Source: Christensenella sp. UBA1385
GTDB taxonomy: Bacteria; Bacillota; Clostridia; Christensenellales; Aristaeellaceae
DNA: 44,217 bases
Assembly (NCBI GenBank): GCA_002305755.1
Contig: DBQV01000016.1
Location: 9,809-54,025 of the forward strand
Reading direction: 5' to 3'
In this document: in pieces, positions 22,803-33,443 of the stretch
How the letters are laid out: every line of letters begins with the position of its first letter
Numbering within the stretch: position 1 is the stretch's first letter
The notes under the pieces: model-generated
Databases searched by the model: none
The model's input: the letters and a program-made list of their open reading frames with translations, nothing else
Told to the model about the DNA's origin: nothing
Position numbers and translations under genes: made by a program

Positions 22803-24311
22803 ATGGAAGAGAAAAAAGACGTTCTGCTTCGGATGACGGATATCAGCAAGAGCTTTCCAGGCGTGAAGGCGCTCGACCGTGCTCAGCTCACGCTGAGGGC
22901 GGGCACCGTCCACGCCCTGATGGGCGAAAACGGGGCCGGCAAATCCACGCTGATGAAGTGCCTTTTCGGCATATACAGCAAGGACGAAGGCCACATCTAT
23001 CTGGAAGGGCGCGAGGTGAATTTCCGAAGCTCCAGAGAGGCGCTGGATCACGGCGTGGCCATGGTGCATCAGGAGCTCAACCAGGCGCTCAAGCGCAACG
23101 TGATGGACAATATCTGGCTGGGGCGCTATCCGCGCGTGAAGGGTCTGCCCTTCGTCAGCGAAAAGCAGATGTACGCGGACACCATGAAGGTGTTTGAAGA
23201 GCTGGACCTTCATGTAGACCCCAGGACCATGATGAGCGCCATGCCTGTTTCGCAGCGCCAGATGGTGGAAATTGCCAAGGCGGTTTCCTTCCACTCCAAG
23301 GTCATCGTGTTGGATGAGCCCACCTCTTCCCTGACGGAGCAGGAGGTGGAGCATCTGTTCCGCATCATCCGCATGATCCGGGACAGGGGCTGCGGCATCA
23401 TCTATATTTCCCACAAGATGGATGAGATCCTCCAGATTTCCGATGAGGTGACCATCATGCGCGATGGGCAGTATATCGCGACCAAGCCCGCGGAGGATCT
23501 GACCAAGGAGGAGATCATCCGCCTGATGGTCGGCCGTGAGATGACCAACCAGTTCCCGCCCAAGCTGCACAGCGCGACTGACGAAGACATCATGCGCGTT
23601 GAAGGGCTGACGGCCGAGTATTCTCACCTGAAGGACGTCTCCTTCAGCCTGAAAAAAGGCGAGATATTGGGTGTGGCGGGCCTCGACGGCTCCGGCAGGA
23701 CCGAGCTGCTGGAGAATATTTTCGGGGTGGCGACGCGCAGGAGCGGAAAGATCTTCAAGAACGGCAGGCAGATCCGCAACAAGACACCACGCGAGGCAAT
23801 CCGCAACGGCCTTGCCCTGTTGACTGAGGAGCGGCGCGCAACGGGCATCTTTGGCATACTGAGCGTGCGCGAGAATACCGTGATCGCCAGCCTGAAAAGC
23901 TATGTATCCGGCCTATTCCTGCGCGACAAGATCATGACGGATAAAACCGAGGAAATGATACGCGCCATGGCCATCAAGACGCCCAGCCAGAAGACCAAGA
24001 TCCGCTCGCTGTCCGGTGGCAATCAGCAGAAGGTGATTTTCGGCCGCTGGATATTGACCAGCCCGGACATCCTGCTGCTGGATGAGCCCACGCGCGGCAT
24101 CGACGTGGGCGCCAAGTATGAGATCTATCAGCTGATTCAAAACCTCAGCAAAGAGGGAAAATCCGTCATCATGGTTTCCTCCGAGATGCCCGAGCTGTTG
24201 GGCGTTTGTGACCGGATCCTGGTGATGAGCGATGGCCGGCTGGCCGGAGAAGTGGACGCAGATCAGACGACGCAGGAAGAGATCATGACACTTGCGTCCG
24301 AGTACGCATAA
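22803..24311 (+). CDS. mglA: Galactose-type ABC importer, duplicated ATPase
   Basis: A 502-residue protein with two ABC domains. The first has Walker A GENGAGKST (about 41-49), VSQRQMVEIAKA and Walker B VIVLDEPTSSL. The second has a degenerate Walker A (GLDGSGRTE), the normal sugar-ABC form, followed by LSGGNQQKVIFGRW and ILLLDEPTRGIDVG. This is the MglA/RbsA/XylG type. ATG 22803 fits the family start; the longer frame to 22746 overlaps the intercistronic region. mglC follows 14 bases later. Confidence 0.94.
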   Translation: MEEKKDVLLRMTDISKSFPGVKALDRAQLTLRAGTVHALMGENGAGKSTLMKCLFGIYSKDEGHIYLEGREVNFRSSREALDHGVAMVHQELNQALKRNVMDNIWLGRYPRVKGLPFVSEKQMYADTMKVFEELDLHVDPRTMMSAMPVSQRQMVEIAKAVSFHSKVIVLDEPTSSLTEQEVEHLFRIIRMIRDRGCGIIYISHKMDEILQISDEVTIMRDGQYIATKPAEDLTKEEIIRLMVGREMTNQFPPKLHSATDEDIMRVEGLTAEYSHLKDVSFSLKKGEILGVAGLDGSGRTELLENIFGVATRRSGKIFKNGRQIRNKTPREAIRNGLALLTEERRATGIFGILSVRENTVIASLKSYVSGLFLRDKIMTDKTEEMIRAMAIKTPSQKTKIRSLSGGNQQKVIFGRWILTSPDILLLDEPTRGIDVGAKYEIYQLIQNLSKEGKSVIMVSSEMPELLGVCDRILVMSDGRLAGEVDADQTTQEEIMTLASEYA

Positions 24312-24325
24312 GGGGGACAAGACCG

Positions 24326-25327
24326 ATGACGACAATCAACAGCGCCCGCAAGCGGGTGAATATCGCCAATTTCCTGCTGGATCACGCGATGATTCTGATC
24401 ATCCTGCTGCTGGCCGTCTATGTGACGGTGCGTGTGCCGGCCTTCGCGAAGATACCCAATATCATCAACCTGGTCAAGCTGTCCGCGGCCCGTCTGCCGA
24501 TGGCGCTTGGCGTGGCGGGCTGCATTATTCTGGCCGGTACGGACCTGTCAGGCGGCCGTGTGGCCGGCTTTGCCGGCTTTCTGGCCGCCGTCTTCCTGCA
24601 GGCTTCGGGAGACGCCGCGCGCGTGATCGCGGGCGGGCAGCCCTGGCCTGTGGCGCTGGTGATACTGGCCGTGATGGCGGCGGGCGCCTGCGTGGGCGTG
24701 ATCAACGGTTTTTGCATGGGCAAGTTCAAGCTGCACCCCTTCATCGTCACGCTGGCCACCCAGCTGATGGTCTATGGCTCTTATCTGACGGTGTCCAACT
24801 CCAAGCAGATCGCCGTCAACAGCTTTGTAACCAACCCGATGTTTGAGGTGTCCGGCCAGCCCGTTCCCTACTATGTGCTGATGGCTGCGGTCATTACCGG
24901 CATCATCTGGGTGATCTGGAACAAGACCACCTTCGGCAAGAATATTTTTGCGGTCGGCTCCAATGAGGAGGCGGCGCGCGTTTCCGGCGTCAATGTACTG
25001 CTGACGATCGTCTGCGTGTTCATCATGGCCGGCGCGCTCTACGGCTACACCGGCTTCATCGAGGCCTGCCGCATCGGCAATTCCGGCCCCACGCTGGGCC
25101 TCAGCTATGAAAACGACGCCATTTCTGCCGTGGTCATCGGCGGCGTCTCCTTTGTCGGTGGCACCGGCAAGATCAGCGGCGTGATCCTGGGTGTATTCAT
25201 GATGCAGCTCATCATGACGGCCATGACCTTCCTTGGTATTTCAGGTGGCGTGGCCTACATCATCAAAGGCGCGGTCATCCTGATCGCCTGCATTCTGGAC
25301 ATGCGCAAGTACATGACCAAGAAATGA
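24326..25327 (+). CDS. mglC: Galactose-type ABC importer, permease
   Basis: A 333-residue inner-membrane protein with about 8-10 hydrophobic segments and the CUT2 permease patterns CIILAGTDLSGGRVAGFAGF, INGFCMGKFKLHPFIVTLAT, NIFAVGSNEEAARVSGVNV and the late GGVSFVGGTGKISGVILG. It pairs with MglA and MglB. The stretch from residue 35 to 120 carries the transport core; the length matches MglC. Start ATG 24326 lies behind GGGGGAC, 14 bases after mglA. Confidence 0.93.
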   Translation: MTTINSARKRVNIANFLLDHAMILIILLLAVYVTVRVPAFAKIPNIINLVKLSAARLPMALGVAGCIILAGTDLSGGRVAGFAGFLAAVFLQASGDAARVIAGGQPWPVALVILAVMAAGACVGVINGFCMGKFKLHPFIVTLATQLMVYGSYLTVSNSKQIAVNSFVTNPMFEVSGQPVPYYVLMAAVITGIIWVIWNKTTFGKNIFAVGSNEEAARVSGVNVLLTIVCVFIMAGALYGYTGFIEACRIGNSGPTLGLSYENDAISAVVIGGVSFVGGTGKISGVILGVFMMQLIMTAMTFLGISGGVAYIIKGAVILIACILDMRKYMTKK

Positions 25328-25334
25328 GGCAGGC

Positions 25335-25745
25335 ATGACGCAGGAGCCTCTGTTTGTACTGACATCGGCCATCAACCGCAAAAACAGGGCGCGCTGCGAG
25401 GTCTATGAGGACAGGGTGGTGCTTGAGACAGTTGGAGAGGGCTTCTTCCCTGTGTACGATGTCAAGAGCCGCGTGATCCCCATCGGTGAGATCCGAAGGG
25501 TGGCCATCTCGGTGGGCGGCGTCAAGCTGCTGGTACACCATCCCAACTGCATCCACTTTGTGACGGACGCAAGCGCGCGAACGGTGGACGACATGTTCCG
25601 CGATTCTGCCTTCCGCAGCCATCAGTATATCGATGAGGGCGTGCACCAGTTTTCTCCCAAATCCGAGGAAGAGCTTAAGGAAAAACTGGCGGTCGCCGAA
25701 CGGATCAAAGACTATATCGAATCGAAAACAGGGGAAAGGCGCTGA
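25335..25745 (+). CDS. Small soluble protein of unknown function
   Basis: A 136-residue protein without signal peptide or membrane segment. The first 80 residues alternate short strands (CEVYEDRVVLETVGEGFFPVYD, VIPIGEIRRVAISVGGVKLL) in a way that resembles a PH-like/bacterial PH barrel; the last 35 are a charged helix. It starts 7 bases after mglC and ends just before a terminator, so it is the last gene of the mgl operon. No function is proposed. Confidence 0.75.
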   Translation: MTQEPLFVLTSAINRKNRARCEVYEDRVVLETVGEGFFPVYDVKSRVIPIGEIRRVAISVGGVKLLVHHPNCIHFVTDASARTVDDMFRDSAFRSHQYIDEGVHQFSPKSEEELKEKLAVAERIKDYIESKTGERR

Positions 25746-25765
25746 GCCAATTCTCCGGAGATACG

Positions 25766-25801
25766 GCTTTCCGTGAAGCGTGCTTTGCGGGAAGCTTTTT
25801 T
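25766..25801 (+). terminator. Terminator of the mgl operon
   Basis: GCTTTCCG (25766-25773) pairs with CGGGAAGC (25788-25795) with one G-T pair, inner bases partly pairing, then six T. Confidence 0.8.
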
Positions 25802-25875
25802 CTGTCGCCTTGCATATGGATTATCGCATGATTTCTCGCCATCCTCTTTATACTAATCGCAAGTGGGGGTCTGTT

Positions 25876-26193
25876 ATGAAGGGGAATCAATCGGATGTAA
25901 AGGATTCGAAATGGATTGGAGAATTGTTCCGTCCGGGCCCGGTACCGGGAAGCTTTATTCCGGACAGGCAGATTCGTCTGCTCAGGGAATACGTTCGATA
26001 CCGGTGTAAGCTGGCAGCGATGAAAGCAGGTGAAAAGAACAGGCATCAGGATGCCTTGGCAGTCTGCAATGTGGTCCTTGATTCTGTGGTCAGCAGCATG
26101 TTTGGAAAGTCAGCAACAGCAATAGCAGACTATACGCCCGGCGATGCTCCCTTTGACCCCTCGGCAGGGCGGCAATGTCATCATGCCGATTGA
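25876..26193 (+). pseudogene. IS110-family transposase fragment
   Basis: About 105 residues, of which the middle (PDRQIRLLREYVRYRCKLAA, then KNRHQDALAVCNVVLDSVVS and FGKSATAIADY) matches the central helical part of IS110 transposases. Full proteins are about 400 residues; the DEDD catalytic N-terminal part and the serine-containing C-terminal domain are missing, and the last 20 residues look unrelated. No IS ends can be recognised; IS110 elements lack terminal inverted repeats in any case. The fragment's stop overlaps the -35 box of the metK promoter. Confidence 0.7.
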
Positions 26194-26218
26194 CTTTCAC
26201 AGCGTATGCTGATATGAT
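26190..26218 (+). promoter_or_regulatory. Promoter of metK
   Basis: TTGACT (26190-26195), 17-base spacer, TATGAT (26213-26218), about 18 bases before the S-box aptamer. Confidence 0.8.
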
Positions 26219-26235
26219 GCTCAAGAACTGAATAC

Positions 26236-26331
26236 CTTATCAAGAGCGGCGGAGGGACTGGCCCTGTGAAGCCCGGCAACCGGCGAAAGCTTGGTGCTAA
26301 ATCCAGCGGCGCGCGGCGCCGGCAGATAAGG
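26236..26331 (+). ncRNA. SAM-I (S-box) riboswitch aptamer
   Basis: Starts CTTATCAAGAGCGGCGGAGGGACTGGCCC, continues TGAAGCCCGGCAACC and AAGCTTGGTGCTAAATCC, and closes with GATAAGG pairing the 5' CCTTATC. These are the conserved cores of SAM-I: the K-turn GA pairs, the pseudoknot GGCAACC strand and the GGTGCTAAATCC junction. When SAM is bound it favours the terminator that follows, switching metK off. Confidence 0.96.
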
Positions 26332-26340
26332 ATGGATGGA

Positions 26341-26373
26341 ACGCTTGTCTGTGAATGACAGGCGTATTTTTTT
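26341..26373 (+). terminator. Riboswitch-controlled terminator before metK
   Basis: ACGCTTGTC (26341-26349) pairs with GACAGGCGT (26357-26365) with one G-T pair, followed by A and seven T. It sits between the S-box and metK as the expression platform. Confidence 0.9.
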
Positions 26374-26389
26374 GAGGAGGGAATTGTGC

Positions 26390-27568
26390 ATGAGAAAGCT
26401 GTTTACTTCAGAATCCGTCACCGAAGGACATCCCGACAAGGTGTGCGATCAGATATCCGACGCTATCCTGGACGCTATTTTGGAAAAGGACCCCAAGGCT
26501 CGCGTGGCCTGCGAGACTACGGCGACCACCGGCATGGTGTTTGTGATGGGTGAGATCACCACGGATACCTATGTCTCGATCCCCGATGTGGCGCGCAGCG
26601 TGCTGCTGGATATCGGATACAATAGCTCCAAGGCGGGCTTTGATGGCAATACCTGCGCGGTGCTGACGGCGGTGCACGAGCAGTCGCCCGATATCTCCGA
26701 GGGCGTGAGCAAGGCGGTGGAGACCCGTGAGGACCAGAGCGCCAAGCAGGAAACGGGCGCGGGGGATCAGGGCATGATGTTCGGTTATGCCTGCACGGAA
26801 ACGGATGAGCTGATGCCCATGGCCATCGCGCTGGCGCACAGGCTGACCAGAAGGATGACTGAGGTACGCAAGTCCGGTCTTTGCCCCTGGATGAGGCCGG
26901 ACGGCAAGGCGCAGGTGACCGTCGTTTACGAGGATGGCAGGCCGGTCGCCATTGATACTGTGGTGATTTCTACCCAGCATGACGAGCGGGTGGGGCAGCA
27001 GGAGATTCGCCGCGCCATGATCGACGAGGTCATCAAGGCGGTGATCCCGGAGCGGCTTTTGACAGAGGATACCCGCTACCTGATCAACCCCAGCGGGCGT
27101 TTTGTGGTGGGCGGTCCGGCAGGCGACAGCGGGCTGACGGGGCGTAAGATCATCGTGGATACCTACGGCGGATACGCGCCTCACGGCGGCGGCTGCTTCA
27201 GCGGCAAGGATCCGACGAAGGTGGACAGGTCCGCCAGCTATATGGCGCGCTACCTGGCCAAGAACGTCGTGGCCTCCGGCCTTGCCGACAGGTGCCAGAC
27301 CACGCTCGCCTATGCCATCGGCGTGGCCCATCCCGTCAGCTTTGCCGTTGATACCTTCGGCACAGGCAGGGTGAGCGATGCCGAAATTGAAAGCGCTCTG
27401 AAAAGCCTGGTGAGCATGACGCCCGACAGCATCATCGCCCGGTTCAACCTTCGCAGGCCGATCTACCGTAAGACCGCCAGCTACGGCCACTTTGGCCGGC
27501 TTGACCTGGATCTGCCCTGGGAACAGACCGACCTGGCGGAACCGCTCGGAAAGCTGCTGGCCAAATAA
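26390..27568 (+). CDS. metK: S-adenosylmethionine synthetase
   Basis: Makes SAM from methionine and ATP. The 392-residue protein shows FTSESVTEGHPDKVCDQISD at the N terminus, GAGDQGMMFGYA (about 127-138) and the glycine/lysine-rich GGGCFSGKDPTKVDRSASY near residue 285, all invariant MetK motifs. ATG 26390 follows GAGGAGGG at 8 bases; an in-frame ATG at 26336 lies inside the terminator stem and is not used. Under SAM-I riboswitch control. Confidence 0.98.
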   Translation: MRKLFTSESVTEGHPDKVCDQISDAILDAILEKDPKARVACETTATTGMVFVMGEITTDTYVSIPDVARSVLLDIGYNSSKAGFDGNTCAVLTAVHEQSPDISEGVSKAVETREDQSAKQETGAGDQGMMFGYACTETDELMPMAIALAHRLTRRMTEVRKSGLCPWMRPDGKAQVTVVYEDGRPVAIDTVVISTQHDERVGQQEIRRAMIDEVIKAVIPERLLTEDTRYLINPSGRFVVGGPAGDSGLTGRKIIVDTYGGYAPHGGGCFSGKDPTKVDRSASYMARYLAKNVVASGLADRCQTTLAYAIGVAHPVSFAVDTFGTGRVSDAEIESALKSLVSMTPDSIIARFNLRRPIYRKTASYGHFGRLDLDLPWEQTDLAEPLGKLLAK

Positions 27569-27627
27569 TACCAAGGTACATATCGCTGAAAGCGGCCTGG
27601 GCTTTGGCATAACCGCATACAAACCAT

Positions 27628-27660
27628 GAAGGCGGCGAATCTGTTTGGTTCGCCGCCTTC
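27628..27660. terminator. Shared terminator between metK and livF
   Basis: GAAGGCGGCGAA (27628-27639) and TTCGCCGCCTTC (27649-27660) form a perfect 12-bp stem with a 9-base loop. It separates convergent genes and is likely used from both sides, although T runs are short. Confidence 0.75.
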
Positions 27661-27676
27661 ACTGTTTCTCAAGCAC

Positions 27677-28367
27677 TCAGGTGCCCAGATATGCCTTTTT
27701 TACGTCTTCATCCCGAAGCAGATCGCCTGCCGCGCCCTCTTTGATGATGCGGCCGGTTTCCAGCACATAGCCGCGGTTGGCAATGGAAAGGGCCATATGC
27801 GCGTTCTGCTCCACCAGAAGCACGGTGACGCCCTCCCTGTTGATCTCGCGGGTGATAGCAAAGATCTCCTGCACCAGCAGCGGGGAAAGACCCATGGAAG
27901 GTTCGTCCATCATGAGCAGCTTGGGCTTTGACATCAGAGCGCGGCCCATGGCCAGCATCTGCTGCTCGCCGCCTGACAGCGTGCCTGCGGCCTGCCTGCG
28001 CCGCTCCTTGAGCCGGGGGAAGTGTTCAAACACCTTTTCCAGTGTGCGGGCCTGGTCCTCCTTGCTGCGGCTGGTAAATGCGCCCATGTCCAGATTCTCC
28101 ATCACGCTCATGCGCGCGAACACGCGACGACCTTCCGGCACATGCACAAGCCCCATGCCGACCAGCTTGTGCGGCGGCATCTTGGTGATGGGGCAGCCGG
28201 CAAAGGTGACCAGACCGTTCCTGTAAGGCAGCAGGCCGGAGATGGCGTGCAGGATGGAGGTCTTTCCGGCGCCGTTCGCGCCGATCAGCGTGACGATCTC
28301 TCCCTGCTCTACTTCAAAACAGATATCATGCAGCGCGTGAATCGCGCCGTAATACAGATCCAGATGC

Positions 28368-28381
<14 letters not shown>
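27677..28381 (-). CDS. livF: Branched-chain amino acid ABC importer, ATPase LivF
   Basis: A 234-residue ABC ATPase: Walker A GANGAGKTS, LSGGEQQMLAMGRAL, Walker B LLMMDEPSMGLSP, and the LivF-typical opening LKVEHLDLYYGAIHAL. It drives the LivH/LivM pore together with the LivG domain. Its ATG lies 14 bases inside the livMG gene, so the two are translationally coupled. Last gene of livJ-livH-livMG-livF; ends next to the shared terminator. Confidence 0.95.
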
Positions 28382-30233
<1,852 letters not shown>

Positions 30234-30236
30234 TCA

Positions 30237-31115
30237 TCACACCTTCTCTCTCGTGCCTCGGCCCAGCAGGCCGGAAGGTTTGAACAGCAGCACGACGATC
30301 AGTATGCCGTACACCACGGCATCGCTCAGCTGAGAAGAAATATAGGCCTTGGTCAGGCTCTCGGCCAGCCCCATGATCAGCCCGCCCAGCATGGCCCCAG
30401 GTATGATGCCAATGCCTCCGAGTACGGCCGCGATGAAGGCCTTCAGGCCTGGCAGCGCGCCAAGCGTGGGGGAGACGCTGGGATAGGCCAGGCCGTAGAG
30501 CAGAGAACCTATGCCGGCCAGAGCACAGCCGATGGCGAAGGTGAGAGATATGGTGTTGTTCACATTGATGCCCATCAGCTGCGCAGCGTCAAAATCCTCC
30601 GAAACCGCGCGCATGGCCTTGCCCGCGCGGGTGGTGGAGACAAAGAGCTGCAGAACGATCATCAGAGCGGCTGAAACAAGGATTGTGAGCACGGTGATAG
30701 AACCGATGCTCAGCGTGCCGATCTGCAGGGCCGGGAGGCTCAGGCTGATAGGATAGGGCTTAGGCGTAGGAGTGAACACAAGCAGCGCGATGTTTTGAAG
30801 CAGCATGCTTACGCCGATAGCCGTGATCAGCGAGGAAATTCTGGGAGAGTTGCGCAGCGGCTTGTATGCGACGCGTTCAATGAGCACGCCAAAAAGGACG
30901 CAGACGAGCAATACCAGAATAATCACAAGCAGGACGGGCAGATGGAGCATCGTGATAAGCACAACGGCGGTATAGGCGCCAACCATCAGGATATCGCCGT
31001 GCGCGAAATTGATCAGGCGCACGATGCCATACACCATGGTGTAGCCAAGCGCGATCAACGCATAGATGGCGCCGACATGAAGGCCGTTGATCAGCTGGTT
31101 CAAAAACAGTAACAC
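30237..31115 (-). CDS. livH: Branched-chain amino acid ABC importer, permease LivH
   Basis: A 292-residue membrane protein with about 8 hydrophobic segments. Diagnostic pieces are GAIYALIALGYTMVYGIVRLINFAHGD near the N terminus (family signature split across residues 15-41), AVSEDFDAAQLMGINVN in the cytoplasmic loop, and the late GGIGIIPGAMLGGLIMGL. Start GTG 31115 with GGAGG 11 bases upstream. It lies after livJ, separated by a hairpin. Confidence 0.94.
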   Translation of the reverse strand: MLLFLNQLINGLHVGAIYALIALGYTMVYGIVRLINFAHGDILMVGAYTAVVLITMLHLPVLLVIILVLLVCVLFGVLIERVAYKPLRNSPRISSLITAIGVSMLLQNIALLVFTPTPKPYPISLSLPALQIGTLSIGSITVLTILVSAALMIVLQLFVSTTRAGKAMRAVSEDFDAAQLMGINVNNTISLTFAIGCALAGIGSLLYGLAYPSVSPTLGALPGLKAFIAAVLGGIGIIPGAMLGGLIMGLAESLTKAYISSQLSDAVVYGILIVVLLFKPSGLLGRGTREKV

Positions 31116-31150
31116 TGGCTTGTAAACCTCCGTCCCTCAGATATAGTCAT

Positions 31151-31175
31151 AGGGGGAGGAACGAATCCTCCCCCT
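31151..31175. other. Intercistronic hairpin between livJ and livH
   Basis: AGGGGGAGGA (31151-31160) and TCCTCCCCCT (31166-31175) make a perfect 10-bp stem with a 5-base loop. On the transcribed (minus) strand no T run follows, so it probably limits rather than stops expression of livH-livMG-livF relative to livJ. Confidence 0.75.
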
Positions 31176-31193
31176 TGTCATGATTTCCGTGAA

Positions 31194-32327
31194 TCAGGGG
31201 TTTTGCATCTTCAGGAAGACCTTGTTGCCTTCTTCATCAAAGGTGATCATGAAGGCGCTCTTGATGGGATCGTTGTGATCATCGAAGGTGATCTGGCCGC
31301 TGACGGCTTCCAGGTTGGTGGCCCGGATGGCGGCGGCCACGTCGGCGTATTCGGTGGAGCCCTGCTTGAAGGCCTCGGTCAGCACCAGCGCGGCGTCGTA
31401 GCCGGTCGCGGAGAAGGAAACCGACGGCTCCTCGTTATACGCGGCCTTGAAGGCTTCTACGAAGCTCTTGGCCATCTCGCTGTCAGCCTGCGTGGAGAAG
31501 TGATCGGAATAGGTCATGTTCTTCAGCAAAGCCTTGTTGGCGATCGCGTCCACAATATCGGAGATGCCATCGGCACCCAGGAAACGCACCTCCAGACCGA
31601 TCTCAGCGGCCTGCGTGAGGATCAGCGCGGCTTCCGCGCCGTAATAGGGCAGGAAAACCGCTTCGGGGGAGGCGTTCTTCACATTGGTCAGTTGGGTCTT
31701 GAAGTCCACATCGCCGTAGGCGGCGGACTCGGTGGCGACTACCTCCAGCCCGAGAGCTGCGGCTTCACTCACAAAGGCCTCATAAAGACCCTTGGAATAC
31801 TCGTTGCCGTTATCGTAGAGCACGGCGACTTTGGTCAGGCCTTCATCCTTGGTATAACGCGCGAGCTGCACGGCCTGGAAGGGATCGAGAAAGCAGGTGC
31901 GGAACACGCTGGGACGGTCGGTGGTGATCTCGTAGGCTGTCGAGGAGGCCGTAATCATCGGGATGCCCAGGTCCGCCGCGTACTCTGCCACGGCCTTGGT
32001 CACGCCGGTCAGCACCGCGCCCAGAATGGCGTCAACGCCGTCATTCTGCACCAGCTTTTCAAAAGCCAGCACGCCGTCGTTGGCTTCGCCGCGGTCATCC
32101 TCCCAGATGACTTCGACCTTCTTGCCGTTCACGCCGCCCTTTTCATTGAGCTGGCTGACGTAAAGATCGACACCCTTCTTGACTGCCTGACCGTAGAGCG
32201 CATAGGGGCCGGAAAGGGTGGAGATGCCACCGATCTTAATGGTATCTTCCGCGATCGCTGCCGGCGCGATCAAACCGATACCCAAAACGAGAACCAAGAC
32301 TAAGGATAACCAGGTACCTTTCTTCAT
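31194..32327 (-). CDS. livJ: Branched-chain amino acid ABC importer, binding protein
   Basis: A 377-residue solute-binding protein of the Leu/Ile/Val type. After a signal peptide (MKKGTWLSLVLVLVLGIGL, cleavage expected near AAIAED) comes IKIGGISTLSGPYALYG, the start of the mature fold, then GVDAILGAVLTGVTKAVAEY and SSTAYEITTDRPSVFRTC, and SATGYDAALVLTEA near the end. As with MglB there is no lipobox cysteine. AAAGGAGG precedes ATG 32327. Heads the liv operon; the ligand could be another amino acid. Confidence 0.92.
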   Translation of the reverse strand: MKKGTWLSLVLVLVLGIGLIAPAAIAEDTIKIGGISTLSGPYALYGQAVKKGVDLYVSQLNEKGGVNGKKVEVIWEDDRGEANDGVLAFEKLVQNDGVDAILGAVLTGVTKAVAEYAADLGIPMITASSTAYEITTDRPSVFRTCFLDPFQAVQLARYTKDEGLTKVAVLYDNGNEYSKGLYEAFVSEAAALGLEVVATESAAYGDVDFKTQLTNVKNASPEAVFLPYYGAEAALILTQAAEIGLEVRFLGADGISDIVDAIANKALLKNMTYSDHFSTQADSEMAKSFVEAFKAAYNEEPSVSFSATGYDAALVLTEAFKQGSTEYADVAAAIRATNLEAVSGQITFDDHNDPIKSAFMITFDEEGNKVFLKMQNP

Positions 32328-32371
32328 GACATCTTCCTCCTTTGTTCCGTAGTTTTTCCACGGTTGACGGT

Positions 32372-32400
32372 ATCATACATAAGCAGGCATGAATATGCAA
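32372..32400 (-). promoter_or_regulatory. Promoter of the liv operon
   Basis: On the minus strand TTGCAT (32400-32395), 17-base spacer, TATGAT (32377-32372), 45 bases before livJ. Confidence 0.65.
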
Positions 32401-32467
32401 TAGTGAGATTGTACCTGCTATGTATTGCAATTCCACGTCGTGATCGACATGTGAAATATGGTAACGC

Positions 32468-32497
32468 TTGACACGAAACTTTCCGCCGTGCTATTTT
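32468..32497 (+). promoter_or_regulatory. Promoter of the pseudouridine synthase gene
   Basis: TTGACA (32468-32473), 18-base spacer, TATTTT (32492-32497). Good -35, weak -10. Confidence 0.5.
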
Positions 32498-32519
32498 CTT
32501 GCAGGATTGACCGATCGAC

Positions 32520-33443
32520 TTGCAGGGGATGGACGCGGCTTTGAATCGTTTCGAAGTCAGGGCGGGTACGCGCGATGAGGGCAAAAGATTGCTCTCTTTT
32601 TTGCGCACCCGCTTTCCGATGGCGGCTGAAAGCGAACTGCGATCTTCACTGAAAAGAAGGGATATCCGGGTTAATGGTCTCAGGGTCAGCGAGAATGTTC
32701 CGCTGCACTCAGATGACCTGGTCGTCTGGTATACGGCATGGTCCGCGCCCGAGCTTCCCATTGTTTATGAGGATGAACAGATCATCATCATCAACAAGCC
32801 CGCGGGCATCAGTACGGACATGCAGGAAGATGGGGCCTTCAGCGTGGAGGAGTGGGGCCGGGAGCGGGGGGCATCTCTCGTGCACCGACTGGATCAGCAG
32901 ACATCGGGCCTGCTGGCGCTCGCCCGGGGAGAGGGCGCGCGCGAAGCGCTGGACGAGGCTGTACGCCGCAGGCAGCTGACGAAAACCTACCATTGTATCG
33001 TGATAGGCGCGCCCGAGAAGCGGCACGATCTGCTGCGGGCCTATCTGGTAAAGGACGCAAAGCGAGCGCTCGTCACCGTCTCCGATGTGCCGGGCCCATT
33101 TGCCAAAGAGATCGTGACGGAGTATGATGTGGCGGAGGCAGGAGGCGGCTTGTCCCTTCTCCGCGTTACCCTTCATACGGGCAGAACGCACCAGATACGT
33201 GCGCACATGGCGTTCATCGGCTGTCCGCTGCTGGGGGACGACAAGTACGGCTCACGGGAGCACAACAGGCGGTACCGAGCACGGCGCCTGATGCTGTGCG
33301 CTACGGGCCTATGCTTTCACACGGAGGGCCGGCTTGCATACCTGAGCGGAAGATGCTTTGACATCGCGCCTCCTTTCAGCCTCGCAGACTGCAATAGTGA
33401 GGAACAGCATGGAACCCCGACAAATTCGTCTGATCAGCGTTGA
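32520..33443 (+). CDS. RluA-family RNA pseudouridine synthase
   Basis: A 307-residue pseudouridine synthase with an N-terminal S4-like RNA-binding part (SSLKRRDIRVNGLRV, about 40-55) and the RluA/RluD catalytic core: IVYEDEQIIIINKPAGI, ASLVHRLDQQTSGLLALA with the catalytic Asp in HRLDxxTSG (about 119-127), then RVTLHTGRTHQIRAHMAFIGCPLLGDDKYG. The target uridine in rRNA or tRNA cannot be told. The start is uncertain: TTG 32520 or ATG 32529, the latter with a purine-rich stretch too close to serve as ribosome binding site. The 3' end overlaps the HAD gene by 35 bases. Confidence 0.9.
   Translation: MQGMDAALNRFEVRAGTRDEGKRLLSFLRTRFPMAAESELRSSLKRRDIRVNGLRVSENVPLHSDDLVVWYTAWSAPELPIVYEDEQIIIINKPAGISTDMQEDGAFSVEEWGRERGASLVHRLDQQTSGLLALARGEGAREALDEAVRRRQLTKTYHCIVIGAPEKRHDLLRAYLVKDAKRALVTVSDVPGPFAKEIVTEYDVAEAGGGLSLLRVTLHTGRTHQIRAHMAFIGCPLLGDDKYGSREHNRRYRARRLMLCATGLCFHTEGRLAYLSGRCFDIAPPFSLADCNSEEQHGTPTNSSDQR

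Noticed and set aside
25876..26193. Considered as a complete small regulator upstream of metK
   Set aside because: The central residues match IS110 transposases and the metK promoter and S-box already explain regulation.
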